A DNA stretch of 64,000 nt from Marmoricola sp. Leaf446 (lineage in GTDB: Bacteria; Actinomycetota; Actinomycetes; Propionibacteriales; Nocardioidaceae), in the NCBI RefSeq assembly GCF_001424755.1, contig NZ_LMRF01000001.1, positions 1,298,205 to 1,362,204 of the forward strand, written 5' to 3'. The stretch's first letter is position 1; the number at the start of each line of letters is the position of its first letter. The notes below the pieces were generated by a model. It was not told the origin of the DNA. It was given only the letters and a program-made list of their open reading frames with translations, and ran no database searches. Position numbers and translations under genes: made by a program. Shown here in pieces: positions 9,501 through 16,933 of this stretch.

Positions 9501-10307
9501 TCGTTCACCCAGTCGCGCGCCGGCCACGAGGTGCGGGCCTACCCGACCCTGGTCGACGAGGGCAGCACCGTGGGGCTCCAGGTGGTGGCCTCGGCGGCGG
9601 AGCAGGAGGCCCACCACCGCCTCGGCGTACGCCGGCTGCTGCTGCTCGCCGTGCCCTCGCCCGTGTCCTCGATGGTCGAGGGGCTCGACAACGCCGCCAA
9701 GCTCGGCCTGGCCGCCTCGCCGTACCCCGGCGCCCGCGCCCTCGTCGAGGACTGCGTCGTCGCCGCGGCCGGCTCGCTCGTCGACGAGGGCAGTCCGGTG
9801 CGCGACGAGGCCGGCTTCGACGCCCTGGTCGCCCGTGCCCGGCAGGAGCTGCCCGACCGGGCCGCCGGCGTGCTGCACCAGGTGCTGCGCGTGCTCACGG
9901 CCTGGCGACCGGTCGACAAGGCGCTGCGCGGGCGCGTCGAGATGGCCGCCCTCCCGGCCATGAACGACCTCCGCGCCCAGCTCGGCCGCCTGGTCGGCCC
10001 CGGCTTCGTCGCCGACGCGGGGGCCGAGGCGCTGCGGCACCACCCGCGCTACCTCCAGGCGATGCTGCTGCGCGTCGAGCGGCTCGGCGACCTCGTCCGA
10101 GACCGGCAGCTGATGGACTCCGTCTCGCCGCTCCAGCAGGCGTGGGAGCACCGCCTCGCCGCACTGCCGTCCGGCGTACCCCCGACGGAGCCGGTGCGCC
10201 GCGTCCGCTGGATGCTCGAGGAGTACCGCGTCAGCCTCTGGGCCCAGCACCTCGGCACCGCCCAGCCCGTCTCCGACGCCCGGATCCGCAAGGCGCTCGA
10301 CGCCTGA
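6516..10307 (+). CDS. hrpA: ATP-dependent DEAH-box RNA helicase HrpA
   Basis: A 1263-aa superfamily 2 helicase matching the usual length of bacterial HrpA (about 1,300 aa). Walker A is GETGSGKT (about residues 32-39), motif II is DEAH (134-137) and motif III is SAT (166-168). Motifs IV-VI follow in the second RecA domain, including STNVAETSLT and QRSGRCGRV. The HA2/OB region and the long HrpA-specific C-terminal domain (DUF3418-type) follow. The GTG at 6516 is chosen because GGTGGGG stands just upstream and the helicase fold begins directly after it. The protein is expected to remodel RNA or mRNA-ribosome complexes in the cytoplasm; a role in ribosome rescue is known for E. coli HrpA. It appears monocistronic. 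Confidence 0.95.
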   Translation: MRLHFPPDLPVSGRRDDIAAAIRDHQVVVVAGETGSGKTTQLPKIALALGRGDPSAKGGGLIGHTQPRRIAARSVAERIAEELGTELGETVGYQVRFTDKTSKQSRVKVMTDGILLAELQHDRDLRRYDTLIIDEAHERSLNIDFILGYLRRLLPRRPDLKVVITSATIDPERFAQHFAAVDGTPAPIIEVSGRTYPVEVRYQPLVEESYDDDEGEPVQRDQTEAIRDAVSELVRDTPGDVLVFLPGEREIRDTADALADLAEGPRAVRGGFDVVPLYSRLSGAEQHRVFERHTRRRVVLSTNVAETSLTVPGITGVVDTGLARISRWSTRTKVQRLPIEAISQASAQQRSGRCGRVEAGVAIRLYSQEDFESRPEFTEPEILRTSLASVILQMTSLGLGQVERFPFVEPPDTRAVRAGVQLLEELGALVPTGSTGGGGGRGGRGPRLTRTGRSLARLPIDPRLARMILEADRLGCLREVLVITAALSIQDPRERPVEHRAHADQLHARFRDPRSDFLTWLNLWRHLKARQAEMGSSAFRRLCREEHLNYLRVREWQDFESQLRQVAKQVGLTPGRAAGPDDPVDDDAVHQALLSGLLSHIGLRDSEKRDYLGARGTRFSIFPGSGLFKKQPDLVMAAELVETSRLYARQNAAIDPVWAERLAGDLVSRQLGEPHWSSKREAAMAHERVTLYGVPLVADRLVALGTRDPVHARELFIRHALVQDEWRSRHKFFETNRQLLDEAAELENRARRRDIVVDEDTLYDFYDARIPAEVVSGGHFDGWWKQERRRRPDLLTFDPDMLVHDTAGEVTGRDFPDAWQEGPLTFSLSYHFEPGSDDDGVTVDVPLATLNAVGPAPFTWNVPGLRHELVTALIRSLPKQLRVNFVPAPDFARRFLDAAPPGEEDLLDALSRQLRSMTGVHVPRDAWDLAKVPAHLRPTFRVLDEDAREVAVGKDLEALKTPLRPSFDAAVQQVASESGINATGRTRWSFGTVETSFTQSRAGHEVRAYPTLVDEGSTVGLQVVASAAEQEAHHRLGVRRLLLLAVPSPVSSMVEGLDNAAKLGLAASPYPGARALVEDCVVAAAGSLVDEGSPVRDEAGFDALVARARQELPDRAAGVLHQVLRVLTAWRPVDKALRGRVEMAALPAMNDLRAQLGRLVGPGFVADAGAEALRHHPRYLQAMLLRVERLGDLVRDRQLMDSVSPLQQAWEHRLAALPSGVPPTEPVRRVRWMLEEYRVSLWAQHLGTAQPVSDARIRKALDA

Positions 10308-10361
10308 CGGTCGTCGTTCCGTGGGCCCGACCGCCTCCGGGATCAGCACGGCTCGGGCGCG

Positions 10362-10397
10362 CTCGGGAGACCGTGGCACCCGCCACCCTCTCCCGAG
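10362..10397. terminator. Nested hairpin between convergent hrpA and DUF2243 genes
   Basis: The outer stem CTCGGGAGA / TCTCCCGAG (9 bp) encloses an inner stem GTGGC / GCCAC with an ACCC loop and symmetric CC spacers on both sides. The element sits in the 118-base gap between two convergent genes and probably works in both directions. Confidence 0.6.
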
Positions 10398-10425
10398 TCC
10401 TCGCGCAGTCCGCCGGCCACGCCCC

Positions 10426-10917
10426 TCAGCGGTGTACGCCGCGCCGGTGGACCCCCCACCCGACGACGACGAACAGCAGCCCGGAGGCGAGGAAGCCGAG
10501 GTCCCAGGAGAGCGGGGCGCCGAGGTCGTCGCGGACGTGGTGGACGCCGAGCAGCTGGTGGTTCACCAGACCCTCGACGAGGTTGAACAGTCCCCAGCCG
10601 GCGAGCAGCAGGCCGAGGTGGAACGACCAGGTCGGTGCGATCCGGTCCTGCCGCCAGGCCGACACCGTGGCCAGGGAGCCCGCCAGCACCAGCACCCAGG
10701 TGAGCACGTGGAAGAAGCCGTCGGCCAGCGTGTTGGCCTCCAGGCCGGCGACGGTCGTCGTGGGGCTGCCGGGCACGGAGCTGATCATGTGGTGCCACTG
10801 CAGCACCTGGTGCAGCACGATGCCGTCGACGAAGCCGCCGAAGCCGATCCCGAGCAGCAGGCCGGGCACGCGGCTCGGGGGGAGCCGGGTGGATGCGGGG
10901 GAGCGGGTGCTGGTCAC
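10426..10917 (-). CDS. DUF2243-family integral membrane protein
   Basis: A 163-aa membrane protein with four predicted helices. The N-terminal part has GLLLGIGFGGFVDGIVLHQVLQWHH, with His residues in and near the membrane that are characteristic of DUF2243 proteins. The function of the family is unknown. The GTG at 10917 is used because upstream in-frame sequence is Arg/Ser/Pro-rich translation of the neighbouring gene's 3' end. It lies 25 bases downstream of the PemK/MazF-like gene on the same strand and is probably co-transcribed. The conserved His residues suggest metal or haem ligation, but this is inference. Confidence 0.8.
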   Translation of the reverse strand: MTSTRSPASTRLPPSRVPGLLLGIGFGGFVDGIVLHQVLQWHHMISSVPGSPTTTVAGLEANTLADGFFHVLTWVLVLAGSLATVSAWRQDRIAPTWSFHLGLLLAGWGLFNLVEGLVNHQLLGVHHVRDDLGAPLSWDLGFLASGLLFVVVGWGVHRRGVHR

Positions 10918-10942
10918 ACCGGCTCGTACCCGTTGGTCGTGC

Positions 10943-11527
10943 CTACAGCCAGGGCCGGGCGGCCTCGACGACCGCGTCGAAGGTGGCGCGGTCGACAGCG
11001 GCGCCCTCGCGGCGCACCGAGGCGGGGTCGAGGTGGAGCAACCGGTTGAGCCGGACCTCGCTGGGCCGGCGCTGCGCGTCCCAGTCACCGGTGCCGACGT
11101 CCATCCAGACCCGGCCGGCCCGGCGCTCCTGCTCGGCGTCGCGGTCGTGGTCCTGCGAGGTCAGCTGCAGCGCGAGCAGCGAGGCGCCCTGAGCGCCGAT
11201 GACCAGCACCGGACGGTCCTTGCCCTGCGAGGCGTCCTCCTCGTAGGGCACCCACGCCCAGCACACCTCGCCCGGGTCGGGCCGCCCGTCCGCGCGGGCG
11301 TCCCAGCCGATCACGCGGTCGCCGGCCCCCGAGGAAGGTCCCGAGGCGGACCCCGGAGCAGACCCAGGAGCAGACCCGGGGACCGGACGTCGCGGCGACG
11401 TGCGACCGGACCGACGTGGGGAAGCCGGACGACGACCCGCACGGGTGACCTGCTCGAGCGCGTCGCGGACGGCGCCGCGGGGGATGAGCGGGGTGATCGC
11501 CCGGAGGTCGGAGAGCCGGAGCCTCAT
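10943..11527 (-). CDS. PemK/MazF-like protein with N-terminal extension
   Basis: A 194-aa protein. Residues 1-35 (RLRLSDLRAITPLIPRGAV) form a short helical segment. A Pro/Gly/Ser/Ala repeat linker (PGSAPGSAPGSASGPSSG) follows, then a PemK/MazF-like beta-barrel (about residues 70-190) with GEVCWAWVPYEEDASQGKDRPVLVIG, LTSQDHD and VWMDVGTGDWD. The GD-RPVLVIG motif is the family hallmark. Classical MazF is about 110 aa and follows its antitoxin gene; here no antitoxin ORF is visible upstream, so a toxin role is not established. Either ATG 11527 or GTG 11533 could be the start; AAGGCGG upstream suits both. Confidence 0.75.
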   Translation of the reverse strand: MRLRLSDLRAITPLIPRGAVRDALEQVTRAGRRPASPRRSGRTSPRRPVPGSAPGSAPGSASGPSSGAGDRVIGWDARADGRPDPGEVCWAWVPYEEDASQGKDRPVLVIGAQGASLLALQLTSQDHDRDAEQERRAGRVWMDVGTGDWDAQRRPSEVRLNRLLHLDPASVRREGAAVDRATFDAVVEAARPWL

Positions 11528-11728
11528 CGTCACCCGCCTTCGAAGTAGGGCGTCGGGCCGGGAGCGCCTCACGGCGCGTGGCCGCTCGTAGCGGCTAAAT
11601 GTGGGACCCGGGGCTGCCGCGGCCCGACGCACTGCTCACCCTACAAGCGGACCCCGTGTCGCACACGTGCATCGCGGGCGACGATCTTCACACCGTGCCG
11701 GGGGAATGGCCACAGGGAACGGCCGGGC

Positions 11729-12340
11729 TCAGCCGAGCTGGCCCGCGAGCTCGAGGCGGCCGGCCCGCTCGAGCTGGTCGGACAGCGTGAGCAGCCGCGA
11801 GGCCGCCACGTCCGTGGCGTACGACGCCCCGCCGCGCGAGTCGTCGACCCGGCCGGCGGCGGCCACGCGGGCGAACGCCGCGGCGCGGAACAGCGTGTCG
11901 GCGAGGTCGCCCTCGACGACGCCGCCGAGCACCTGGTCGACCAGCGCGCGCACCTCGTCGGGCCCGGGCGGCTCGACCACCCCGGAGATGACCTCGGCCA
12001 CGGGCACGTGCCGGCGGCCGCGGTCGAACTCGGCGGCGGCGGTCGCCGGGTCGGCGTACACCCAGGTGCGGAGCAGGTAGAGCCGCCACAGCGCCCCGGC
12101 GAGCGAGTCGGCCGCCGCGCCCGACCACAGCTCGGCGAGCGTCTCGAGGCCCTCGGTGTCGGCCAGGCGCACGACGCGCGCCACCAGCTCGGCGTCACCG
12201 GCCTGGCGCGCGCCGCGCACCAGTGCGGTCGCGGCCCGCTCGGCCGCCTCGGTCATCGTCGCCGGGTCGACCCGGCCCTCGATGGCCTCGAAGTGGCGGG
12301 CGCCCGGCAGCGACGGACGGTGGTGGGGTCGCTCGGTCAC
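11729..12340 (-). CDS. Conserved hypothetical helical protein
   Basis: A 203-aa soluble, Ala-rich and strongly helical protein with no recognised domain. Notable segments are ALWRLYLLRTWVYADP and a central acidic DRGRRHVPVAEVISG. The GTG at 12340 has GGGCGG a few bases upstream, and a CAGGAT box 6 nt away could equally act as a -10 for a leaderless message. It is divergent from the solute-binding lipoprotein gene across a 122-base gap. No signal peptide or membrane segment is seen. No function is proposed. Confidence 0.65.
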   Translation of the reverse strand: MTERPHHRPSLPGARHFEAIEGRVDPATMTEAAERAATALVRGARQAGDAELVARVVRLADTEGLETLAELWSGAAADSLAGALWRLYLLRTWVYADPATAAAEFDRGRRHVPVAEVISGVVEPPGPDEVRALVDQVLGGVVEGDLADTLFRAAAFARVAAAGRVDDSRGGASYATDVAASRLLTLSDQLERAGRLELAGQLG

Positions 12341-12462
12341 CCGCCCATCCTGGCCGCTGCGACCACGCGAGCGCCCGGAGGGGTCACGCCGCGGCGGTGG
12401 CCCGGGCCGATATCGTGGCGGCCGCGCAGCCGTCTGGCCGCGCCGGGGAAGGGGACTCGCAG

Positions 12463-13872
12463 ATGGTGGACGCGTCGTCGGTACGCCGCTCGGTCGCCGG
12501 CGTGGTGGCCCTCGTCGCCGTGGCGGCGTTCGCGGGCGGCTGCACCTCGGAGGAGCAGGAGCCGCCGCAGGCCGACCCCAGCCCCAGCGCCAGTGCCAGC
12601 GACGACGGCGTCCTCGACTTCACCGTCTACGGCCCCGAGGCGGTCACCGACGCCTACCGCGGGCTCGCCGACCAGTGGAACGCCGACCACCCCGACACCC
12701 AGGTGGAGGTCACCGCCTACCCCGACCGCGAGCGCGCCGCCGCAGCGGTGGCGAAGGCGCGGGAGGCCGGCCAGGCCCCCGACCTGTTCCTCGCCGACCG
12801 GCAGGACCTCGGCACCCTCGTCGAGGACGAGGCGCTGCGCCGCGTCGACGACCTGCTCGCCGCTCGCGAGGTCGACTTCGGCGACGGCTTCTCCCGCGTC
12901 GGCCTGGCCGCCTTCAGCGACGAGGCCGCGCTGCAGTGCATGCCGGTCGACGTCTCGCCGCTGGTCGTCTACTACAACCCGCAGCTGATCGAGCTCGACC
13001 AGATCGCCGACGAGGGCCGGGCCGAGATCACCGCCGAGCGCGGCTGGACGATCGGCGAGTTCGGCCGGGCCGCGGCGCAGCCGCGCCGTCCCGGCGTGCG
13101 GGGGCTCTACGTCGAGCCCTCGCTGGAGCAGGTCGCGCCGTTCGTGTGGTCCGGAGGTGGGCAGGTCGTCGACGACCAGGTCGACCCGACGACCCTGACG
13201 CTGTCCGACGATGCCAGCCGCGACGCCCTGGAGCGGCTGCTCGAGGTCGTGCGCGACCCGGGGCTGACCTTCGGCCAGGACGCGCTGGAGCGGCGCTCGG
13301 CGCTGGCCCGGTTCAAGGCCGGCAGGCTCGGCATGCTGCTGGGCTACCGCGACCTCACCGCGGAGCTGCGCCGTGACCCGCGCCTGACCTTCGACGTCAT
13401 GCCGCTGCCCGTGGTCAACAGCGGCGCGACCATCGCCCGCATCACCGGCGCCTGCATCTCGGCGGACTCCACCGACGAGTCCGGGGCGGCCGACTTCCTC
13501 GCCGCGCTCACCTCGCAGTCCGCCCAGGACGCGCTGGCCGCCACCGGCTACGTGATGCCGGCCAACACCGCGAGCCTCGACGACGAGGCCTTCCTCCAGG
13601 CGGGGCAGCGGCCGCTGCACTCGCAGGTCTTCCTGCGCGAGCTGCGCGACGTGCAGCTGCTGCCCGCGACGTCGTCGTGGAACGACCTGGAGTCCTCGCT
13701 GACCGGGGCGCTCGACGACCTGTTCTACCTGCCCGTGATCGACCCGCTCGAGGAGCGGCTGACCGCGATCGACGACTCGTCGGTGCCGTTCCTCGACCCG
13801 GAGGCGGCCTCGGAGAGCCCCTCGGTCGACCCGTCGCCCAGCTCGTCGCCCAGCTCGTCGCCCAGCGACTGA
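12463..13872 (+). CDS. Extracellular solute-binding lipoprotein (ABC-type, sugar-like), orphan
   Basis: A 469-aa predicted lipoprotein. The signal peptide ends in a lipobox-like AFAGGC (Cys about residue 27). A Ser/Pro/Ala linker follows, then a family 1-type solute-binding fold (about residues 50-440) with LDFTVYGPEAVTDAYRGLADQW, ALQCMPVDVSPLVVYYNP and a C-terminal low-complexity tail (PSVDPSPSSSPSSSPSD). The ATG at 12463 is preceded by GGGGAAGGGGACTCGCAG, which contains a good ribosome-binding site. The Ser/Pro tail after the binding domain is unusual. No permease or ATPase gene is adjacent, so it is an orphan here. The ligand cannot be predicted. Confidence 0.85.
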   Translation: MVDASSVRRSVAGVVALVAVAAFAGGCTSEEQEPPQADPSPSASASDDGVLDFTVYGPEAVTDAYRGLADQWNADHPDTQVEVTAYPDRERAAAAVAKAREAGQAPDLFLADRQDLGTLVEDEALRRVDDLLAAREVDFGDGFSRVGLAAFSDEAALQCMPVDVSPLVVYYNPQLIELDQIADEGRAEITAERGWTIGEFGRAAAQPRRPGVRGLYVEPSLEQVAPFVWSGGGQVVDDQVDPTTLTLSDDASRDALERLLEVVRDPGLTFGQDALERRSALARFKAGRLGMLLGYRDLTAELRRDPRLTFDVMPLPVVNSGATIARITGACISADSTDESGAADFLAALTSQSAQDALAATGYVMPANTASLDDEAFLQAGQRPLHSQVFLRELRDVQLLPATSSWNDLESSLTGALDDLFYLPVIDPLEERLTAIDDSSVPFLDPEAASESPSVDPSPSSSPSSSPSD

Positions 13873-13873
13873 G

Positions 13874-15184
13874 CTACTCCGCGGGTGCGGTCACGGGTGC
13901 GGTCTCGGGCGTGGCCGCCGGGCGCGGGTCCAGCACCGCCTCGGCGAGCATCGGGGCGGTGATCTCGACCTGCCAGGCGCGGGCGCCGAGACGGTGCAGC
14001 TCCTCGGCGACGGCGGCCTGCACGGTCGCGGGGTCGCCCTCGGTCACCGGCGGCTTCCACATCACCCGCCGCAGGAAGTCCGGGGTCAGCAGGTTCTCGA
14101 TCGGCACCCGGTGCTCCTCGGCGTACGCCGAGACCAGGTCGCGCGCCCGAGCCAGGCGTCCGGCCGCGACCGGGTCGCGCTCGGCCCACACCCGGGGCGC
14201 CGGGGGAGCGTCGCTGCGCATCGTCAGCGGCGGCAGCTGCTGGTCGGGGATCTGGCGGGCGGCCTCGAGCGCGGCCAGCCAGCGATCGGCGAAGCGGCGC
14301 GCCCCGCGGCCGTGGAAGCCCGGGGTGTCGAGCAGCGCCGAGCGGGTGGCGGGCATGGCGTTGGCCGCGGCGATCATCGCGGCGTCGGGGATCAGCCGGC
14401 CGGGCGTGGTGTCGCGCTGCTCGGCGATCTGGTCGCGCACCGTCCACAGCTCGCGGACGGCGGCCAGGCCGCGGCGTCCCTTGGCCTTGTGGATGCCGGA
14501 CGTGCGGCGCCACGGCTCGGCGCGCGGCGCCGGCACGTGGTCGACGAGGTGCTGGAACTCCTCGGCCGCCCAGCGCTCCTTGCCCTGCTCCACCAGCTCG
14601 GCAGCCATCACCTCGCGCAGCTCGACCAGCACCTCGACGTCGAGGGCGGCGTACTCCAGCCACGGCGTGGGCAGTGGCCGCTTGGACCAGTCGACCGCCG
14701 AGTGCTCCTTGCGCATCGTGCGGCCCATGATCACCTCGACCAGCGTGGCCAGGCCGACGCGCGGGTAGCCCAGCAGCCGGGCGGCGAGCTCGGTGTCGAA
14801 CAGCGCCCGCGGCTCCAGGCCGAGCTCGCGCAGGCACGGCAGGTCCTGGCTGGCGGCGTGCAGGATCCACTCGGCGTCGCCGATGGCGGCGTCGAGGTCG
14901 GCGAGGTCGTCGAAAGCGATCGGGTCGATCAGCGCGCTCCCGCTGCCCTCGCGGCGCAGCTGGATCAGGTAGGCGCGCGAGGAGTAGCGGTAGCCGGACG
15001 CACGCTCGGCGTCGAGCGCGACCGGGCCGGTGCCGGCGGCCACCCGGGCCACGACGTCGGCGAGCGCGTCGGGGGTCTCGGTGATGTCGGGCAGGCCGTC
15101 GCGCAGCGTGAGCAGCGGGGGAGGCTCGGGCGGGGGAGTCGTCGCGGCCTCGTCGGCGGGGGCGGTCTGGGGCTCCGTCGGCAT
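13874..15184 (-). CDS. rnd: Ribonuclease D (DEDD exonuclease plus HRDC)
   Basis: A 436-aa 3'-5' exoribonuclease. The DEDDy exonuclease domain (about residues 40-205) contains PVALDAERASGYRYS (Exo I, DxE), the Exo II aspartate in LIDPIAFDDLADLDAAIGDAEWILHAASQDL, and the ALDVEVLVELRE Exo III region. An HRDC domain follows (about residues 225-300), then a C-terminal helical extension. The ATG at 15184 overlaps the stop of the upstream DUF3000 gene (TGATG), so the pair is translationally coupled. The gene ends one base from the convergent lipoprotein gene, leaving no room for a terminator outside coding sequence. Expected roles are tRNA or stable-RNA 3' maturation. Confidence 0.9.
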   Translation of the reverse strand: MPTEPQTAPADEAATTPPPEPPPLLTLRDGLPDITETPDALADVVARVAAGTGPVALDAERASGYRYSSRAYLIQLRREGSGSALIDPIAFDDLADLDAAIGDAEWILHAASQDLPCLRELGLEPRALFDTELAARLLGYPRVGLATLVEVIMGRTMRKEHSAVDWSKRPLPTPWLEYAALDVEVLVELREVMAAELVEQGKERWAAEEFQHLVDHVPAPRAEPWRRTSGIHKAKGRRGLAAVRELWTVRDQIAEQRDTTPGRLIPDAAMIAAANAMPATRSALLDTPGFHGRGARRFADRWLAALEAARQIPDQQLPPLTMRSDAPPAPRVWAERDPVAAGRLARARDLVSAYAEEHRVPIENLLTPDFLRRVMWKPPVTEGDPATVQAAVAEELHRLGARAWQVEITAPMLAEAVLDPRPAATPETAPVTAPAE

Positions 15185-15783
15185 CAGGCGGGGCCACGCT
15201 GTCCGCGGCGCGAGGGCATCACGGTGATGCCCTCCGGCACCGGCGGGAGCCCGACCGCGGTGCACAGCAGCTCGCCCCAGGCCTCGACGTGGGGGGTGAG
15301 GTCGCCGCTGGGCGACCAGGACGCACGGATCTCCAGCTGCGCGGTGGCCGGCTCGTCGGCCATGCCGCCGAAGCTCTCCGAGGACACGCAGGTGACGCTG
15401 CCCGAGGGAGCGGAGTACGTCGCCCCGTGGGCGTCGAGGGCCTCGACCAGCCAGCTCCAGCCGACCTCGGCGAGCAGCGGGTCGGTGACCAGCTCGGGGT
15501 CGATCTCGGCGCGGGCGTAGACCACGCACCGGAAGGTGCCGTCCCAGGCGTCGTTGCCGGCGGGGTCGTGGAGCACCACGAGGCGCCCGGAGCCGACGTC
15601 CTCGCCGGCGACGGTGACGTCGGCGGACAGCGCGGAGGCGTGGGGCGCGATGCGCTGGGGGGCGGGCATCTGCTCGACGAACAGCTCGGGGCGGAAGCGC
15701 GCAGCCTGGAGCTGGGTCACGGCCCGCCGGAACTCCGGGGGCGCCGCGGCCGGCTCGAGGCGTGGGTGGTCGGGTGCCGCCAT
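15184..15783 (-). CDS. DUF3000 domain protein
   Basis: A 199-aa cytoplasmic protein of the actinobacterial DUF3000 family: PPEFRRAVTQLQAARFRPELFVEQMPAPQRIAPHASALSADV, later GWSWLVEALDAHGATYSAPSGSVT and LRPHVEAWGELLCTAVGLPPVPEG-like segments. Function is unknown; the gene commonly neighbours hemE and ribonuclease D in actinobacteria. The ATG at 15783 has a TACCCT -10 box (15795-15790) ending 6 nt away and no Shine-Dalgarno sequence, so it is probably leaderless. It is divergent from hemE across 69 bases and coupled to rnd. Confidence 0.9.
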   Translation of the reverse strand: MAAPDHPRLEPAAAPPEFRRAVTQLQAARFRPELFVEQMPAPQRIAPHASALSADVTVAGEDVGSGRLVVLHDPAGNDAWDGTFRCVVYARAEIDPELVTDPLLAEVGWSWLVEALDAHGATYSAPSGSVTCVSSESFGGMADEPATAQLEIRASWSPSGDLTPHVEAWGELLCTAVGLPPVPEGITVMPSRRGQRGPA

Positions 15784-15789
15784 GGCCTC

Positions 15790-15795
15790 AGGGTA
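15790..15795 (-). promoter_or_regulatory. -10 box of the DUF3000-rnd operon (leaderless)
   Basis: Minus-strand TACCCT fits the TANNNT -10 consensus and lies 6 nt from the ATG at 15783, so transcription should begin at or next to the start codon. Confidence 0.5.
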
Positions 15796-15852
15796 GGCCG
15801 AGAGTCCGCGACCCGTGTCCCGACTCGCCGCCTGACCTGGGAGGATCGGACC

Positions 15853-16905
15853 ATGCCCGCTGCCTCCACGACCGACCCCGCCGTGCACGACTCCGCCTTC
15901 CTCCGGGCGGCGCGTCGCGAGCCGGTCCCGCACACCCCGGTGTGGTTCATGCGGCAGGCGGGTCGGTCGCTGCCGGAGTACCGCAAGCTGCGCGAGGGCA
16001 CCACCATGCTGGAGTCCTGCATGGAGCCCGACCTGGTCGTCGAGATCACCCTCCAGCCCGTACGCCGCTACGGCGTCGACGCGGCCATCTTCTTCTCCGA
16101 CATCGTGCTGCCGCTCAAGGCCGTCGGCGTCGACCTCGACATCACCCCCGGCGTCGGCCCGGTCGTCGCGCACCCGGTCGAGACGCTGGCCGACGTCGAG
16201 GCGATCCCCGACCTCACCCCCGAGCACGTCGACTTCGTCACCGCCTCGGTGCGGCGGCTGGTGGGCGAACTGGGCACGACGCCGCTGATCGGGTTCGCGG
16301 GCGCGCCGTTCACCGTCGCGTCGTACCTCGTGGAGGGCGGGCCGTCCAAGGACCACGCCCGCACCAAGGCGATGATGTTCGGCGCCCCCGAGGTCTGGGA
16401 GGCGCTGATGCGCAAGATCTCCGGGATCGCGGCGGCCTACCTCGAGGTGCAGGTCGACGCGGGCGCCTCCGCGGTGCAGCTGTTCGACTCGTGGGCCGGC
16501 GCGCTGTCGCGCGCCGACTACGCCCGGCACGTGCTGCCGTGGTCGACCCAGGTGCTGGAGCGCATCGGCGCCACCGGTGTGCCGCGCATCCACTTCGGGG
16601 TCGGCACCGGCGAGATCCTCGACCTGATGGGCGAGGCCGGCGCCGACGTCGTGGGCGTCGACTGGCGGGTGCCGCTCGAGGCGGGCATCGCCCGCGCCGG
16701 CGGGCGGGCCGTGCAGGGCAACCTCGACCCGACGCTGGTCTTCGCCCCCACCGAGGTCATGCTCGACCGTGCCCGTGAGGTCGTCGAGGTCGGCCGCACG
16801 GCGCCGGGCCACGTGTTCAACCTCGGCCACGGCGTCATCCCCGCCACCGACCCCGACCAGCTGGCCCGGCTCACCGACTTCGTGCACGAGGTCTCCGCGC
16901 GCTGA
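15853..16905 (+). CDS. hemE: Uroporphyrinogen decarboxylase
   Basis: A 350-aa enzyme that decarboxylates the four acetate side chains of uroporphyrinogen III to give coproporphyrinogen III. The signature WFMRQAGRSLPEYR is at about residues 34-47, followed by FFSDIVLPLKAVGVD, GFAGAPFTVASYLVEGG and QLFDSWAGALS; these contain the conserved Arg, Asp and Tyr residues of the family. The length is normal. The ATG at 15853 follows GGGAGGATCGGACC, a good ribosome-binding site. The oxidase and HemQ genes downstream on the same strand complete the late haem branch used by Gram-positive bacteria. Confidence 0.96.
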   Translation: MPAASTTDPAVHDSAFLRAARREPVPHTPVWFMRQAGRSLPEYRKLREGTTMLESCMEPDLVVEITLQPVRRYGVDAAIFFSDIVLPLKAVGVDLDITPGVGPVVAHPVETLADVEAIPDLTPEHVDFVTASVRRLVGELGTTPLIGFAGAPFTVASYLVEGGPSKDHARTKAMMFGAPEVWEALMRKISGIAAAYLEVQVDAGASAVQLFDSWAGALSRADYARHVLPWSTQVLERIGATGVPRIHFGVGTGEILDLMGEAGADVVGVDWRVPLEAGIARAGGRAVQGNLDPTLVFAPTEVMLDRAREVVEVGRTAPGHVFNLGHGVIPATDPDQLARLTDFVHEVSAR

Positions 16906-16933
16906 CCCCGGTCGGACAGACCCCGCTGCCGGG

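Noticed and set aside
8196-10379. Long minus-strand frame opposite hrpA
   Set aside because: Composition is that of an antisense high-GC shadow (Val/Glu/Gly/Arg/His-rich), with no recognisable domain.
7496-11548. Long plus-strand frame overlapping hrpA
   Set aside because: Arg/Ala/Pro-rich composition and no motifs; hrpA in another frame has all helicase motifs.
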